Below, piece by piece: positions 23,908-32,472 of a DNA stretch of 64,000 bases. Numbering within the stretch: the first letter of the stretch is position 1; every line of letters starts with the position of its first letter. A program made the translations under genes and the position numbers. The notes beneath the pieces are model-generated. The model was not told where the DNA came from, ran no database searches, and saw nothing but the letters and a program-made list of their open reading frames with translations. Source of the stretch: JBJXHN01 sp046233135 (GTDB lineage Bacteria; Pseudomonadota; Alphaproteobacteria; Rhodospirillales; Rhodospirillaceae); assembly GCA_046233135.1 (NCBI GenBank), contig JBJXHN010000004.1, positions 806,001 to 870,000 on the forward strand. The letters run 5' to 3'.

Positions 23908-25767
23908 ATGGATATCGAACTTATTGAGATCAGAGACTTTCTTGCTGCCCACCACCCCTTTGACGTTCTGCCGTTGGAGGAACTGGGCAAGCTGGCCCAT
24001 GCGGTGGAAATCCAATACGCCCGCGCCGGTACGGAGATCATGACTCCGGGCGTGGCGGTGGAGCACCTTTACCTGGTGCGGACCGGGGCGATCGAGACCC
24101 ACAGCCCCAAGGGCGAGTTGCTGGCGCGTCTGTGCGAGGGAGAGATCTGCGGCATCCGTGCCCTGCTGGCTGGCAACGGCACGGCGGTCAACCGCAGCCA
24201 GACCATCGAAGACAGCCTGCTCTACCGTATCCCGCGTGAGCGCTTCGATGCTTTGCGGGAAACCTATCAGGCCATCGACTATTTCTTCGCCGCGCGCAGC
24301 GGCGGCCGCATGGCCGCTGCCGGGCCGTCGGACGAGGAAGAGCTGAATCTGATGAGCATCCGGCTCAGCGACATGGTGACCCGGGCGCCGGTGACCATCA
24401 CCGCCGACAGCACGGTTCAGGACGCGGCGCTGTGCATGCGCGAGAACCGGGTGTCGAGCGTGCTGATCAGCAGCGACGGCAATGCGCTGGACGGGATCTT
24501 CACCGACCGGGACCTGCGCAACCGGGTGGTGGCCGAAGGGTTGCCCTATGACACCAAGCTCGCGGAGGTGATGACCCCGGACCCGATGCGCATCGAGTCG
24601 GACAAATACGCCTTCGATGCCTTACTGGTGATGTCGCGCCACAACATCCGCCACCTGCCGGTGGTGACCAAGGGGCAGCTGGCCGGCTGCATTTCCACCA
24701 CCAATCTGGTGCAGACCCAGACCACCTCGGCAATCTATCTGGTGGGCGATATCCACAAGCAGGAAAACGCCGAGGGGCTCGCCGGGGTGCTGGCCAAGAT
24801 CCCCGATCTGGTCCAGCACCTGGCCGACGCCGGGGCAACGGCCCACAACATCGGCCATATCGTCTCGGCGTTGACCGATGCGGCCACGGTGCGGCTGCTG
24901 CAGCTGGCCGAAGACAAGCTGGGTCCGGCCCCCGTGCCCTATGCCTGGGCGGCGGCGGGGTCCCAGGGGCGGCATGAACAGACCGCCCAGTCCGATCAGG
25001 ACAACTGCCTGATCATGGACGATACGTACGATCAGGCGGCCCATGGTGCGTACTTCAAGGACCTGGCCCGCTTCGTCAATGATGGCCTGAACACCTGCGG
25101 CTATGTCTATTGCCCCGGGGAAATGATGGCCATGACCGACAAGTGGCGCCAGCCGCTGAAGACCTGGAAAAGCTATTTCAATGGCTGGATCGACCAGCCG
25201 GAACCCAAGGCTCTTATGCTGTCGTGCATCTTCTTCGACCTGCGCTTCATCCACGGCAAGGAATCGCTGTTCACCGAGCTGCAGGACCTGATTCTGGAGA
25301 AGACGAAGAAGAACAACATCTTCCAGGCCTACATGGCGGGCAACGCCATGACCCATCAGCCGCCCATCGGCTTCTTCCGCAACTTCGTGCTGATCCGGGG
25401 CGGGGAGCACGATCACACCCTGGATCTGAAGCATACAGGCGTGGTGCCGATCACCGATCTGGCCCGGGTCTATGCCCTGGCCGCCGGCATCCGGGCGGTG
25501 AATACCCAGGACCGCCTTAGTCAGGCCGCCGAGGCCAAGGTGATCACGGCCACCTCGGCCATGGACCTGCGCGACGCGCTGGAATTCATCAGTCTGACCC
25601 GCCTGCGCCACCAGGCGCGGCAGATCAGCGGGGGCAAGAAGGCCGATAACTTCATGGTGCCTGACGAACTGTCCAGCTTCGAGCGCACCCACCTGAAGGA
25701 CGCCTTTGGCGTGGTCAAGACCATGCAGGCCGCCATGGCCAACACCTATCAGACCAGCCGCTTCTAA
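23908..25767 (+). CDS. cNMP-binding/CBS/DUF294 nucleotidyltransferase-like protein
   Basis: A 619-residue cytosolic regulatory-looking protein. Residues ~10–130 are a cyclic-nucleotide-binding barrel (FDVLPLEELGKLAHAVEIQYARAGTEI). Residues ~150–275 form a CBS pair (MVTRAPVTITADSTVQDAALCMRENRVSSVLI; EVMTPDPMRI). Residues ~320–470 carry a DUF294 nucleotidyltransferase-like domain with GSQGRHEQTAQSDQDNCLI, a GlnD-like metal-site motif. A DUF294_C helical domain ends the protein. The combination suggests a sensor that uridylylates or adenylylates a partner in response to nucleotides; this is inference. Proteins of this type are commonly encoded beside DUF4212/SSS transporters and an epsilon-type exonuclease, as here. 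Confidence 0.9.
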   Translation: MDIELIEIRDFLAAHHPFDVLPLEELGKLAHAVEIQYARAGTEIMTPGVAVEHLYLVRTGAIETHSPKGELLARLCEGEICGIRALLAGNGTAVNRSQTIEDSLLYRIPRERFDALRETYQAIDYFFAARSGGRMAAAGPSDEEELNLMSIRLSDMVTRAPVTITADSTVQDAALCMRENRVSSVLISSDGNALDGIFTDRDLRNRVVAEGLPYDTKLAEVMTPDPMRIESDKYAFDALLVMSRHNIRHLPVVTKGQLAGCISTTNLVQTQTTSAIYLVGDIHKQENAEGLAGVLAKIPDLVQHLADAGATAHNIGHIVSALTDAATVRLLQLAEDKLGPAPVPYAWAAAGSQGRHEQTAQSDQDNCLIMDDTYDQAAHGAYFKDLARFVNDGLNTCGYVYCPGEMMAMTDKWRQPLKTWKSYFNGWIDQPEPKALMLSCIFFDLRFIHGKESLFTELQDLILEKTKKNNIFQAYMAGNAMTHQPPIGFFRNFVLIRGGEHDHTLDLKHTGVVPITDLARVYALAAGIRAVNTQDRLSQAAEAKVITATSAMDLRDALEFISLTRLRHQARQISGGKKADNFMVPDELSSFERTHLKDAFGVVKTMQAAMANTYQTSRF

Positions 25768-25784
25768 AACGTATCCAGCCTACT

Positions 25785-25830
25785 CCCCGCTCTGCCGGAC
25801 CGGATGTCCGGCCAGCCCGGCAGGGCGGGG
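25785..25830 (+). other. strong hairpin between DUF294 gene and exonuclease gene
   Basis: CCCCGC-T-CTGCCGG (25785–25798) pairs with CCGGCAG-G-GCGGGG (25817–25830), a 13-bp-plus stem with one mismatch and an 18-base loop. It is followed by CCATAAAAAA, so on the plus strand it lacks a T-tract. It may attenuate or protect the transcript rather than terminate it. Confidence 0.55.
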
Positions 25831-25870
25831 CCATAAAAAAACAAACGACGTACAGGGGAGGATCCGGGGG

Positions 25871-26560
25871 ATGTTGGGAAACCTGATCGGGCAAGATCTC
25901 CGTCGCTGGTGGTATTCCATGCGGGCTCCGGCGGGTCCGCTGCGGGAGTATTACCGCAAGGACTATGCGACTCTGGATACGCCTTATACCAAGGCCGAGT
26001 TTCTGGCCATCGATCTGGAGGCGACCGGCCTTAATCCGGACAAGGACGAGATCCTGTCGATCGGCTATGTGCCGGTGATCAACGGCGTCGTGCGTCTGGC
26101 CGGGGCCGGCTATCATCTGGTGCGTCCGACCAGCCCCCTGCCGGCGGAAACCGTGGTGATCCACGGCCTGACCGATTCCCAGCTGGCCGAGGCGCCGACC
26201 ATCGACGAGGTTCTGCCCCACGTTCTGCGGGCCATGGCCGGCCGTATTCCGGTTGCCCATCATGCGCGGATCGAGAAGCACTTCCTGTCCAGGGCCTGCC
26301 GAAGCCTGTACAACTACCCCCTGGATGTGCCCTATGCGGACACGCTGCTGCTGGAAAAGCGGGTGATGGCCCGGAAGGCGACCGAAGTGGTGGCCCAGGG
26401 ACAGATGCGGCTGGGAGCGTTGCGGGAACGTTACGGCCTGCCCCGCTATCGGGCGCACGACGCCCTGGTCGACGCCATCGCCGCTGCCGAAGTGTTCCTG
26501 GCCCAGGCGGCCCAGGCGTCGGGCCGCAAGGATGCCCGCCTGGACGACCTGCTGGGGTAG
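25871..26560 (+). CDS. DnaQ-like 3'-5' exonuclease
   Basis: A 229-residue DEDDh exonuclease of the DNA polymerase III epsilon type. Exo I reads LAIDLEATGLNPDKDEILSIGYVPV, Exo II VAHHARIEKHFL, and Exo III HDALVDAIAAAEVF. It lacks polymerase-binding and PHP sequences, so it is a stand-alone member rather than replicative DnaQ. ATG 25871 has a GGGGAGGA Shine-Dalgarno. The linked cNMP/CBS/DUF294 and DUF4212/SSS genes are a recurring neighbourhood; why an exonuclease travels with a symporter regulator is not known. Confidence 0.9.
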   Translation: MLGNLIGQDLRRWWYSMRAPAGPLREYYRKDYATLDTPYTKAEFLAIDLEATGLNPDKDEILSIGYVPVINGVVRLAGAGYHLVRPTSPLPAETVVIHGLTDSQLAEAPTIDEVLPHVLRAMAGRIPVAHHARIEKHFLSRACRSLYNYPLDVPYADTLLLEKRVMARKATEVVAQGQMRLGALRERYGLPRYRAHDALVDAIAAAEVFLAQAAQASGRKDARLDDLLG

Positions 26561-26632
26561 ACCATCGCCGCAAACCCGTTTGGCGCCCGTACCGTTTCGC
26601 GTTCCGTTGCCGGTGAAAAGGATCCACCGTTC

Positions 26633-27199
26633 ATGCTTTTGGATATCGTTGTTGTCGTGCTCGTGGGGTTCGCCACTGCGGGGGTGCTGATGCTGGGCTT
26701 CCGGCTGTTCGGCCGCAAGCCACCGAAAATGCTGACGCTGTCGATCGTGGCGTTGGCCATTATCGGCTTCAACACCCACTTCCGCTATGGCTGGGCCGAC
26801 CGCGCCATGGCCCGGCTGCAGCACGAGGGCAATTTTTCCTTCATCGACCGGGGCTACAACGACAACTACATGCTCGAACCCTGGACCAAGTTCTACCCCA
26901 TGGTCAGCTCCCTGGTTGCGGTGAACCTGGATCAGACGGTACAGCACCCGACCCAGCCGCAATTCTACGCCACCACGCTGGTGGTGCTGCGCCAGGATAC
27001 GGATTCCCTGGAATTTTCCTATGTGGTCGATTGTGCCCGTCGGCGCTGGGTGGACCTGGCGGCCGTGCGGATGGCCGTGGACAGCGACGATCGCCATCCC
27101 CTGCCCAAGGACGCCACCCCGCCCGAGGATGCGCCCTGGGAAACCTCGGGCAATCCGCCGGCTCTGTTCGACGCGGTCTGCCCAGCCAAAGGGTCCTGA
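26633..27199 (+). CDS. hypothetical membrane-anchored protein
   Basis: A 188-residue protein with two transmembrane segments at the N-terminus (DIVVVVLVGFATAGVLMLGFRLF and PKMLTLSIVALAIIGFNTHF) and a hydrophilic C-terminal ~130 residues that carry a VDCARRRWVDL segment. I do not recognise a family. It follows the exonuclease gene by 72 bases, in the same direction, and precedes a bidirectional terminator, so it could be the last gene of the DUF294–exonuclease unit. Confidence 0.65.
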   Translation: MLLDIVVVVLVGFATAGVLMLGFRLFGRKPPKMLTLSIVALAIIGFNTHFRYGWADRAMARLQHEGNFSFIDRGYNDNYMLEPWTKFYPMVSSLVAVNLDQTVQHPTQPQFYATTLVVLRQDTDSLEFSYVVDCARRRWVDLAAVRMAVDSDDRHPLPKDATPPEDAPWETSGNPPALFDAVCPAKGS

Positions 27200-27232
27200 T
27201 CGCATTTCGGGACCAAGAAGTCTGCATAGCAG

Positions 27233-27267
27233 AACGGGGCGCGTCCGGCCTGGACACGCCCCGTTTT
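27233..27267. terminator. bidirectional terminator
   Basis: AACGGGGCG (27233–27241) pairs with CGCCCCGTTTT (27257–27267) and the inner GTCC/GGAC extends the stem. The T and A flanks serve both the plus-strand membrane-protein gene and the minus-strand lipoprotein gene. Confidence 0.85.
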
Positions 27268-27289
27268 CATGCCCGCAAAGGCGCGGGGT

Positions 27290-27736
27290 TTATTCCAGGA
27301 CCTGATAGCCGCGATTGCGCATGCAGGTGTTGATGATTTCCTTCTGGGACATGGCCGCGTTGCCGCCCATGGCTGCGCCGCCGCCAATCCCGCCGATGGC
27401 TGCGCCCATGGCTGCGCCGGTGCCCGGGCTTCCGACCACGGCACCGGTGGCTGCCCCCAGGGCCGCACCCAAGGCTCCACCGCCCAGGGCGCCGATGGCC
27501 GTATCCTTCGCCGCCCCGCGCTCTTCGGCGTAGGACTGGCATTCGGCGAGGTCGCGTTCGTATTCGGCCATGGATTTGTTGGACATGCGGTGATCGATCA
27601 CCGGGGTGTGGCTGGCGCAGGCCGCGAGCAGCGAGGCGGTCACGGCAACGGCGCCCAGACGCAGCAGTCGCCCGGAACTGCGGCCGGAAAAGCGGCCAAG
27701 GAACCGGGGCGCGGTCAGGGAAGTGAACGTGGTCAT
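27290..27736 (-). CDS. glycine-zipper lipoprotein
   Basis: A 148-residue probable outer-membrane lipoprotein. The signal peptide ends in SLLAAC (Cys40), a lipobox. The middle is a long glycine-zipper (GALGGGALGAALGAATGAVVGSPGTGAAMGAAIGGIGGGAAMGG), as in 17-kDa antigen/Rick_17kDa-like lipoproteins. The C-terminus CMRNRGYQVLE resembles other proteobacterial members ending in a short polar tail. ATG 27736 is chosen to give the signal peptide; the frame extends upstream without protein-like character. A structural or envelope role is likely; exact role unknown. Confidence 0.85.
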   Translation of the reverse strand: MTTFTSLTAPRFLGRFSGRSSGRLLRLGAVAVTASLLAACASHTPVIDHRMSNKSMAEYERDLAECQSYAEERGAAKDTAIGALGGGALGAALGAATGAVVGSPGTGAAMGAAIGGIGGGAAMGGNAAMSQKEIINTCMRNRGYQVLE

Positions 27737-28157
27737 CGGGTAAGCCCTTTCTGGTAAACGAGGGGACTTGGGACATGTGCGCCCGTCAGGTCCCGGCATG
27801 GGATACGGACTTCGAGCCGCCGCCGGTCCGGCCTTTGAAGCCCGCTTGGAGAAGCTAACGCGATTACGGATGTACCGGTTCCTTACAGCACAGGCTCCGC
27901 AGGTGGAAAAACGGTATTCCACTCTGTCCCCGAATCGGGGCATTTCCATGGCCAAAATGATAGGGGCGAGCCGTGCCAGGGTAAAATGAATATAAATCCA
28001 TGTTCGGATTGCTGTTCATTTTTGATTAAATGTTCATTTATGAATGTGCGTTTCGTGGCGCTTAAGGGATTGATTTTCGCTAACTCTCTTCCAGCGTGGT
28101 TTCCCCGCCGTCCGGGGCGGAGTACCCTGGACCGGATCGATTTCCTGGAGGCATCGC

Positions 28158-29249
28158 ATGCGGTTCAATCCGGTCCTCGGCATGGGGTTTGCCATTGTCG
28201 TGCTCCTGATCTGGGTGTGGCAGGGCCTGCGGGGACCCACCACGCCCCCCGGGCAAGCGCCTGCCGTGGCAGAGAATGCGCCCCTGACCAACGGGCTGGC
28301 GCCCGGCAATGGCCGGCCAGAGGTGCCGCAGGGGCTGTCCGTCGCCTTGCTGCTGGACGGCGACCGCCTGGGAGAAGGCGCCGCGGCCGGTCTTCATGAC
28401 GGCCTGCTGGCTCTGGAGCGCCAGGACGGCGCGGCGGTGACCGTGCTGGATCGGGTCTCTCCCGGGCGGGTGGCTACGGTGCTGGGGCGCTGGGGGGATC
28501 AGGGCTGGCCGCTGGTGGTGGTTGCCGGTCCGGCGCTGGAGGACCCGGCCGGCATCGTCGCGGCCGTGCGCAAGGACATGGCCATCACCGCCGCCCATCC
28601 GGACGCCCGCGATACCGCCAGGGCGGACAGCGCCCTGGGAGCCATCGGCTTCCGGGATTGGGAAATGGGGGCATTGACCGGGGCGGCGGCGGCGCTGGCC
28701 AGCCCATCGGGGCAGGTGGGCTTTCTGGACCTGGCCGGCGGCACGGATGCTGGCGAGTCCTTCCGCAAGGCGGCCGAGTCCGCACGGCCGGATCTGAAGG
28801 GCATCCGCGTGGCCCACCCGCCGGTGGGAACCGCCGGGACGGTTGCCGAGGGCCGCGCCCTGCTGTCCGGGCTGGCGGCCTGGGGGGCGGATGTGGTGGT
28901 GGTGCGGGCCTCCCCTTCGGTGCTTGATGCCATGGTGGCCCTGTCGGGCGGCGGAGAGGCGGGGCCGGCGCTGATTCTGTGGGCGCCCTGGCGGACCCCT
29001 GAATCCGGCGGGGCGGATTTGCCGGCCCTGGAGGGACCGGTCATCGGTCTGGTGGCGCAACGCACCCGGCCCTTGCTGCTCAAGGCGGCCGAGAGCCTGG
29101 CCGGGCAGGTTTCCGTGGGGCTGGCGGAAGGGGCGCAGGATCTTCTGCTCCGCCACGATGTCCTGTCGGACGAGGCCATGCAGCGGGTGGACGTCTATCG
29201 GCAGGGGGTGTCGAGCGAAGGCACCAAGGCCCCGCCGGCGGGAGAGTAG
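28158..29249 (+). CDS. exported protein with periplasmic-binding-like fold
   Basis: A 363-residue protein with an uncleaved signal anchor or signal peptide (NPVLGMGFAIVVLLIWVWQGL) and a Pro/Ala-rich linker. The rest alternates strands and helices (VALLLDGDRLGEGAAAGLHDGLLAL, VVVAGPALEDPAGIVAAV, GALTGAAAALAS, GQVGFLDL) like type I periplasmic binding proteins of the BMP/LppC kind. I cannot assign a ligand. It is unpaired with permease or ATPase genes, so transport is not indicated. The upstream 200 bases are AT-rich and contain TTCAT-TT-ATGAA (28033–28044), a possible control site. Family assignment is tentative. Confidence 0.6.
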   Translation: MRFNPVLGMGFAIVVLLIWVWQGLRGPTTPPGQAPAVAENAPLTNGLAPGNGRPEVPQGLSVALLLDGDRLGEGAAAGLHDGLLALERQDGAAVTVLDRVSPGRVATVLGRWGDQGWPLVVVAGPALEDPAGIVAAVRKDMAITAAHPDARDTARADSALGAIGFRDWEMGALTGAAAALASPSGQVGFLDLAGGTDAGESFRKAAESARPDLKGIRVAHPPVGTAGTVAEGRALLSGLAAWGADVVVVRASPSVLDAMVALSGGGEAGPALILWAPWRTPESGGADLPALEGPVIGLVAQRTRPLLLKAAESLAGQVSVGLAEGAQDLLLRHDVLSDEAMQRVDVYRQGVSSEGTKAPPAGE

Positions 29250-29260
29250 CCCCGGACAGG

Positions 29261-30964
29261 TTAGCCGATCATCCGGCGCAGCCAGCCCAATACGGTGCCG
29301 TCCGGCCCTTGCGGGGTATCGTCGGGAGTGATCGCCTGCCGGTTCTGCCCGTCGTCGGGGGACGGGGTGGGCGCCGGCGCACCGGTGGCGCCGGGTGGAT
29401 AGCCGGCCAGGCTGGGGATGCGCCCCTGCACCGAGGTCAGCCGCAGGTCGGGATCGAAGGATTCGGTGACGGCCAGGACGGCATAGGTGGTGGTGCCCTT
29501 GTCGGTATTATCGCCCTTTGCCCGGGCGGCCTTGTCGTCCGCTGCCCAGCTGGCGAGGACGGAGCCCTGGGTCTCTTCGGCGATCCGGGTGGCCTGGGCC
29601 ACCAGATCGGCATCGGAGCCGATGGTGACGGCGCCCACCTGATCGGTCGTGGAGGGCAGGCCCGGTGGCGACAGGGTGTCATTGCCCGGGCTGCCCAGGG
29701 GCCGGAACTGGGGGTCCATGGCGGCAAAGGCGCGGGCGGCGTCCAGGGCCACGGCGCCCAGGTTCATGGACCGCCGCAGGCCCGGATTATCGGTGGCGGC
29801 GATGATCTTGCGGGCCAGGGCGCCGTCATCCATGGCCGGAGACCCTTCGCCGCCGGCCAGCAGCACCGGCGGATCGGGCGGCAAGGAACGCGGCGCGCGG
29901 GTGCCGTCCTCGTTGTAACCCATATCTTCCGCCACCGGCTTCAGGGCCGTGGGCTGGGGCAGGCCGGCCATCCGGGTGCCTTCCGGGCCTGCGCCCATAT
30001 CTTCGGGGCTCCACTGGCGGACGGGGACCGCCGGCTTGGCGCCCGGGGGCAGGGGACCTCGGGCCATCGCGATGGACTCCGGCGGCACCCCGAAGGTATC
30101 GTCGGCGACCGTACGCTCCGACTCGGCCCCGGCACTGGCGGCCGCGGCGATTCCCCGATGCGCCCAGCCTGCGCCCATATCCTCGGCGCCCATGTCCTCG
30201 GGGGTGGGGGCCTGGGGCTTGACGCCGGGCGGGGCGGGAATCTTTTGCGCCCCCTGAAACTCCGGCAGTTGCGAGGCCCCGGCGTAGCGGCGCATGGACC
30301 GGTCGATGGTCCCCTGCATCAGCGCATAGATGTCGGTCAGGGACCGCGCTTCGCCGGCACCGTTGTAGAAGACCGTGGGATTGGCCGCCGCCGCCTGAGG
30401 CAGGATGGCCGCCGCGGCGGTGTCTGGCCGGGTTTCCATGGTGCGCAGGAAGCTGATGGCGCCGCCCGGACCCAGGAAGTGGGCGAGGTACAGATCCGTG
30501 TCCGAAACCCTGCGGCCCAGGGAGTGGCGCAGCAGGGATTTGTTGTCCGCCGCATATTCCGCCGCCATGGCCGATGACACGGCCGGGTCTTCGCGCAGGG
30601 AGAAGATTTCGTGCCGGGCGGCGGGGTCTTCGACGGCATAGCGGCCGTCGGGCTGGCGTTCGATGGCCGCAGCCAGATCGCCCAGGCCGTGATCGGCGCC
30701 GTGCAGCTTCACCTGCTCCAGCCAGGTCTGGCGGGTGAACTGGTACAGGCCCTGGGCGCTGCTGGCGCCGTTGGACGCATCGGACCGGAAGCTGCTTTCC
30801 CGGCCGGCCTTGGCCAGCATGAAGGCGAAGGACACGCCGGTCTTGCGGCTGGCCTCGTGGATGCCGGCCAGGACATCCCGGTTGATGTCGGTTCCGCCCA
30901 GGCGGACCGTACCCGCCAATTGGGAACTCGCCACCTGGGTCGGCTGAATAAGATCGTCTGCCAT
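29261..30964 (-). CDS. transglycosylase domain protein with EDMG-repeat linker
   Basis: A 567-residue protein. Residues ~15–200 resemble a lytic transglycosylase (SLT) domain: SFAFMLAKAGRESSFRSDASNGASSAQGLYQFTRQTWLE, where E56 is the expected catalytic acid. The C-terminal ~310 residues are low-complexity, Pro/Ala/Gly-rich, and carry four EDMG motifs at about residues 256, 261, 321 and 346, several followed by A-G-x-E-G-T. No clear secretion signal is seen, so export may be through another route. ATG 30964 is chosen as the family-like start; the frame runs further upstream. Such stand-alone transglycosylases can open peptidoglycan for flagella, secretion or phage-like particles; no such system is near. 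Confidence 0.78.
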   Translation of the reverse strand: MADDLIQPTQVASSQLAGTVRLGGTDINRDVLAGIHEASRKTGVSFAFMLAKAGRESSFRSDASNGASSAQGLYQFTRQTWLEQVKLHGADHGLGDLAAAIERQPDGRYAVEDPAARHEIFSLREDPAVSSAMAAEYAADNKSLLRHSLGRRVSDTDLYLAHFLGPGGAISFLRTMETRPDTAAAAILPQAAAANPTVFYNGAGEARSLTDIYALMQGTIDRSMRRYAGASQLPEFQGAQKIPAPPGVKPQAPTPEDMGAEDMGAGWAHRGIAAAASAGAESERTVADDTFGVPPESIAMARGPLPPGAKPAVPVRQWSPEDMGAGPEGTRMAGLPQPTALKPVAEDMGYNEDGTRAPRSLPPDPPVLLAGGEGSPAMDDGALARKIIAATDNPGLRRSMNLGAVALDAARAFAAMDPQFRPLGSPGNDTLSPPGLPSTTDQVGAVTIGSDADLVAQATRIAEETQGSVLASWAADDKAARAKGDNTDKGTTTYAVLAVTESFDPDLRLTSVQGRIPSLAGYPPGATGAPAPTPSPDDGQNRQAITPDDTPQGPDGTVLGWLRRMIG

Positions 30965-31272
30965 CCCGCCGCTGTCCTGTCGGAAAACATTGAACGAGAA
31001 GAAGGCCACCGCCTGTCTTCCCTGACCTTTCGTCCTTTTGCACCCTGCGCGCAAAAGATGGAACAAAGGTTAATGGAGTCCCTCACGGAGGCGTGATCGC
31101 TTCGGGGCGGATCTCACAGGAACGTTATTTCACGGATTTGGTCCGGCACGCCATTGTCTTTTTCAGACGGAGCGCGGTTCGACCCACCGTCGAAGACCAG
31201 CCTCACCCGCCCCGGACCAGGGGCAAGCCCATTCGCCCCGGAGCAGGGGCAATTCATCCGGAGACCCGATCC

Positions 31273-31542
31273 ATGAAAGATACCCTGAAGCCCAAGCCCG
31301 CCCTGGCCATTGCCGCCGCCATGGCCTTTGCCGTGTCCGCTGCCGCCACCGCACCGGCCCAGGCTGCCGACAACGAAAAGTGCTACGGCGTGGCCAAGGC
31401 CGGCAAGAACGACTGCCAGACGGCCAACAGCTCCTGCGCCGGTACCTCGAAGATGGACATGCAGGGCGACGCTTGGATCTTCGTGCCCGCCGGCACCTGC
31501 GACAAGATTGCCGGCGGTTCCCTGGAACCCAAGGACTCCTGA
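31273..31542 (+). CDS. bufA1: bufferin-type RiPP precursor (DUF2282, BufA1-like)
   Basis: An 89-residue precursor. The signal peptide is visible (ALAIAAAMAFAVSAAATAPAQA, cut before ADNEKC). The mature part holds four cysteines (37, 48, 55, 76) in the family pattern KCYGVAKAGKNDC, SSCAGTSK and VPAGTC. DUF2282 proteins have recently been described as bufferins, ribosomally made peptides whose core cysteines are converted by a DUF692 MNIO enzyme and which bind copper in the periplasm. The MNIO gene starts three bases after this stop, followed by the DUF2063 partner and a DoxX gene, the standard cluster. The modified residues here are inferred. Confidence 0.9.
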   Translation: MKDTLKPKPALAIAAAMAFAVSAAATAPAQAADNEKCYGVAKAGKNDCQTANSSCAGTSKMDMQGDAWIFVPAGTCDKIAGGSLEPKDS

Positions 31543-31545
31543 AGC

Positions 31546-32472
31546 ATGAGGCCCGCCATGGCACGGACCCTCGCCGTTCGCGGGCCGTCTGTTCCTTCCG
31601 GTGCGATCCCGGCGTCTGCCGGGATCGGCCTGAAGGCCGCCCACTACGCCCCCATCGTCGCCGATCCCTCGGCCGTCGCCTGGGTGGAAGCGCATACGGA
31701 AAACTTCATGGGGGCGGGTGGCCCGCCCCATCGCTGGCTGAGCGCGGTGCGCCGGGATGTCCCCCTGTCCCTGCACGGGGTGGCCCTGTCCCTGGGCAGT
31801 GCGACCGGCCCCGACCCCGATCACCTCGCCCGGGTCAAGGCGGTGGTCGACCGCTACCAGCCCGATCTGGTGTCCGAGCATCTGGCCTGGAGCGGGGTTG
31901 ACGGCCTGTATCTGAACGACCTGCTGCCCCTGCCGCTGACCGAGGACACCCTGAGCGTGGTGGCCGATAATGTGGACCGGGTGCAGACCGCCCTGGGGCG
32001 GACGATCCTGGTGGAAAACCCCTCGACCTATCTTGCCTACCGGGATGATGCCCTGGAGGAAGCGGACTTCCTGGCCGCCCTGGCCGCGTGCAGCGGCTGC
32101 GGTCTGCTGCTGGACGTCAACAATGTTCACGTCAGCGCCGTCAACCGGGGCACATCCGCCACCGCTTACCTGGAGCGCCTTGCCGGGTCGGGGGCCCCGG
32201 TGGGGGAAATGCATCTGGCCGGCCACGCCGAAAGGGTGGTCGACGGGGTGACGATCCTGCTTGACGACCATGGCTCGCCGGTGCGGGACGTGGTCTGGAC
32301 CCTGTACGAAAAGGCGCTGGCCCTGTTCGGCCCCCTCCCCACCCTGGTGGAATGGGACTCCGATGTCCCGACGCTCGACGTGCTGTGCGGCGAGGCGGCG
32401 AAGGCGGAGCAGCGGATTGCGGCGGTTCGTGATACCGGCCGGAAGGAGGATGTCCATGCCGTCCCTGCTTGA
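31546..32472 (+). CDS. bufB: MNIO family enzyme (DUF692), bufferin-modifying
   Basis: A 308-residue TIM-barrel oxygenase of the multinuclear non-heme iron family. Metal-binding motifs occur in the expected order: VEAHTENFMG, LSLHGVALSLGS, VSEHLAWS, LVENPSTYL, LLLDVNNVHVSAVN, GEMHLAGHAE, LDDHGSPV and VEWDSDVP. In bufferin clusters this enzyme oxidises cysteines of the precursor, giving thiooxazole-type groups, and acts in the cytosol before export. The start at 31546 may be four codons too early (ATG 31558). It overlaps the next gene by 17 bases, so the two are translationally coupled, consistent with complex formation. Confidence 0.93.
   Translation: MRPAMARTLAVRGPSVPSGAIPASAGIGLKAAHYAPIVADPSAVAWVEAHTENFMGAGGPPHRWLSAVRRDVPLSLHGVALSLGSATGPDPDHLARVKAVVDRYQPDLVSEHLAWSGVDGLYLNDLLPLPLTEDTLSVVADNVDRVQTALGRTILVENPSTYLAYRDDALEEADFLAALAACSGCGLLLDVNNVHVSAVNRGTSATAYLERLAGSGAPVGEMHLAGHAERVVDGVTILLDDHGSPVRDVVWTLYEKALALFGPLPTLVEWDSDVPTLDVLCGEAAKAEQRIAAVRDTGRKEDVHAVPA

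Noticed and set aside
25785..25830. Hairpin considered as a rho-independent terminator
   Set aside because: On the plus strand it is followed by A residues, not T, so intrinsic termination is unlikely; it is reported only as a hairpin.
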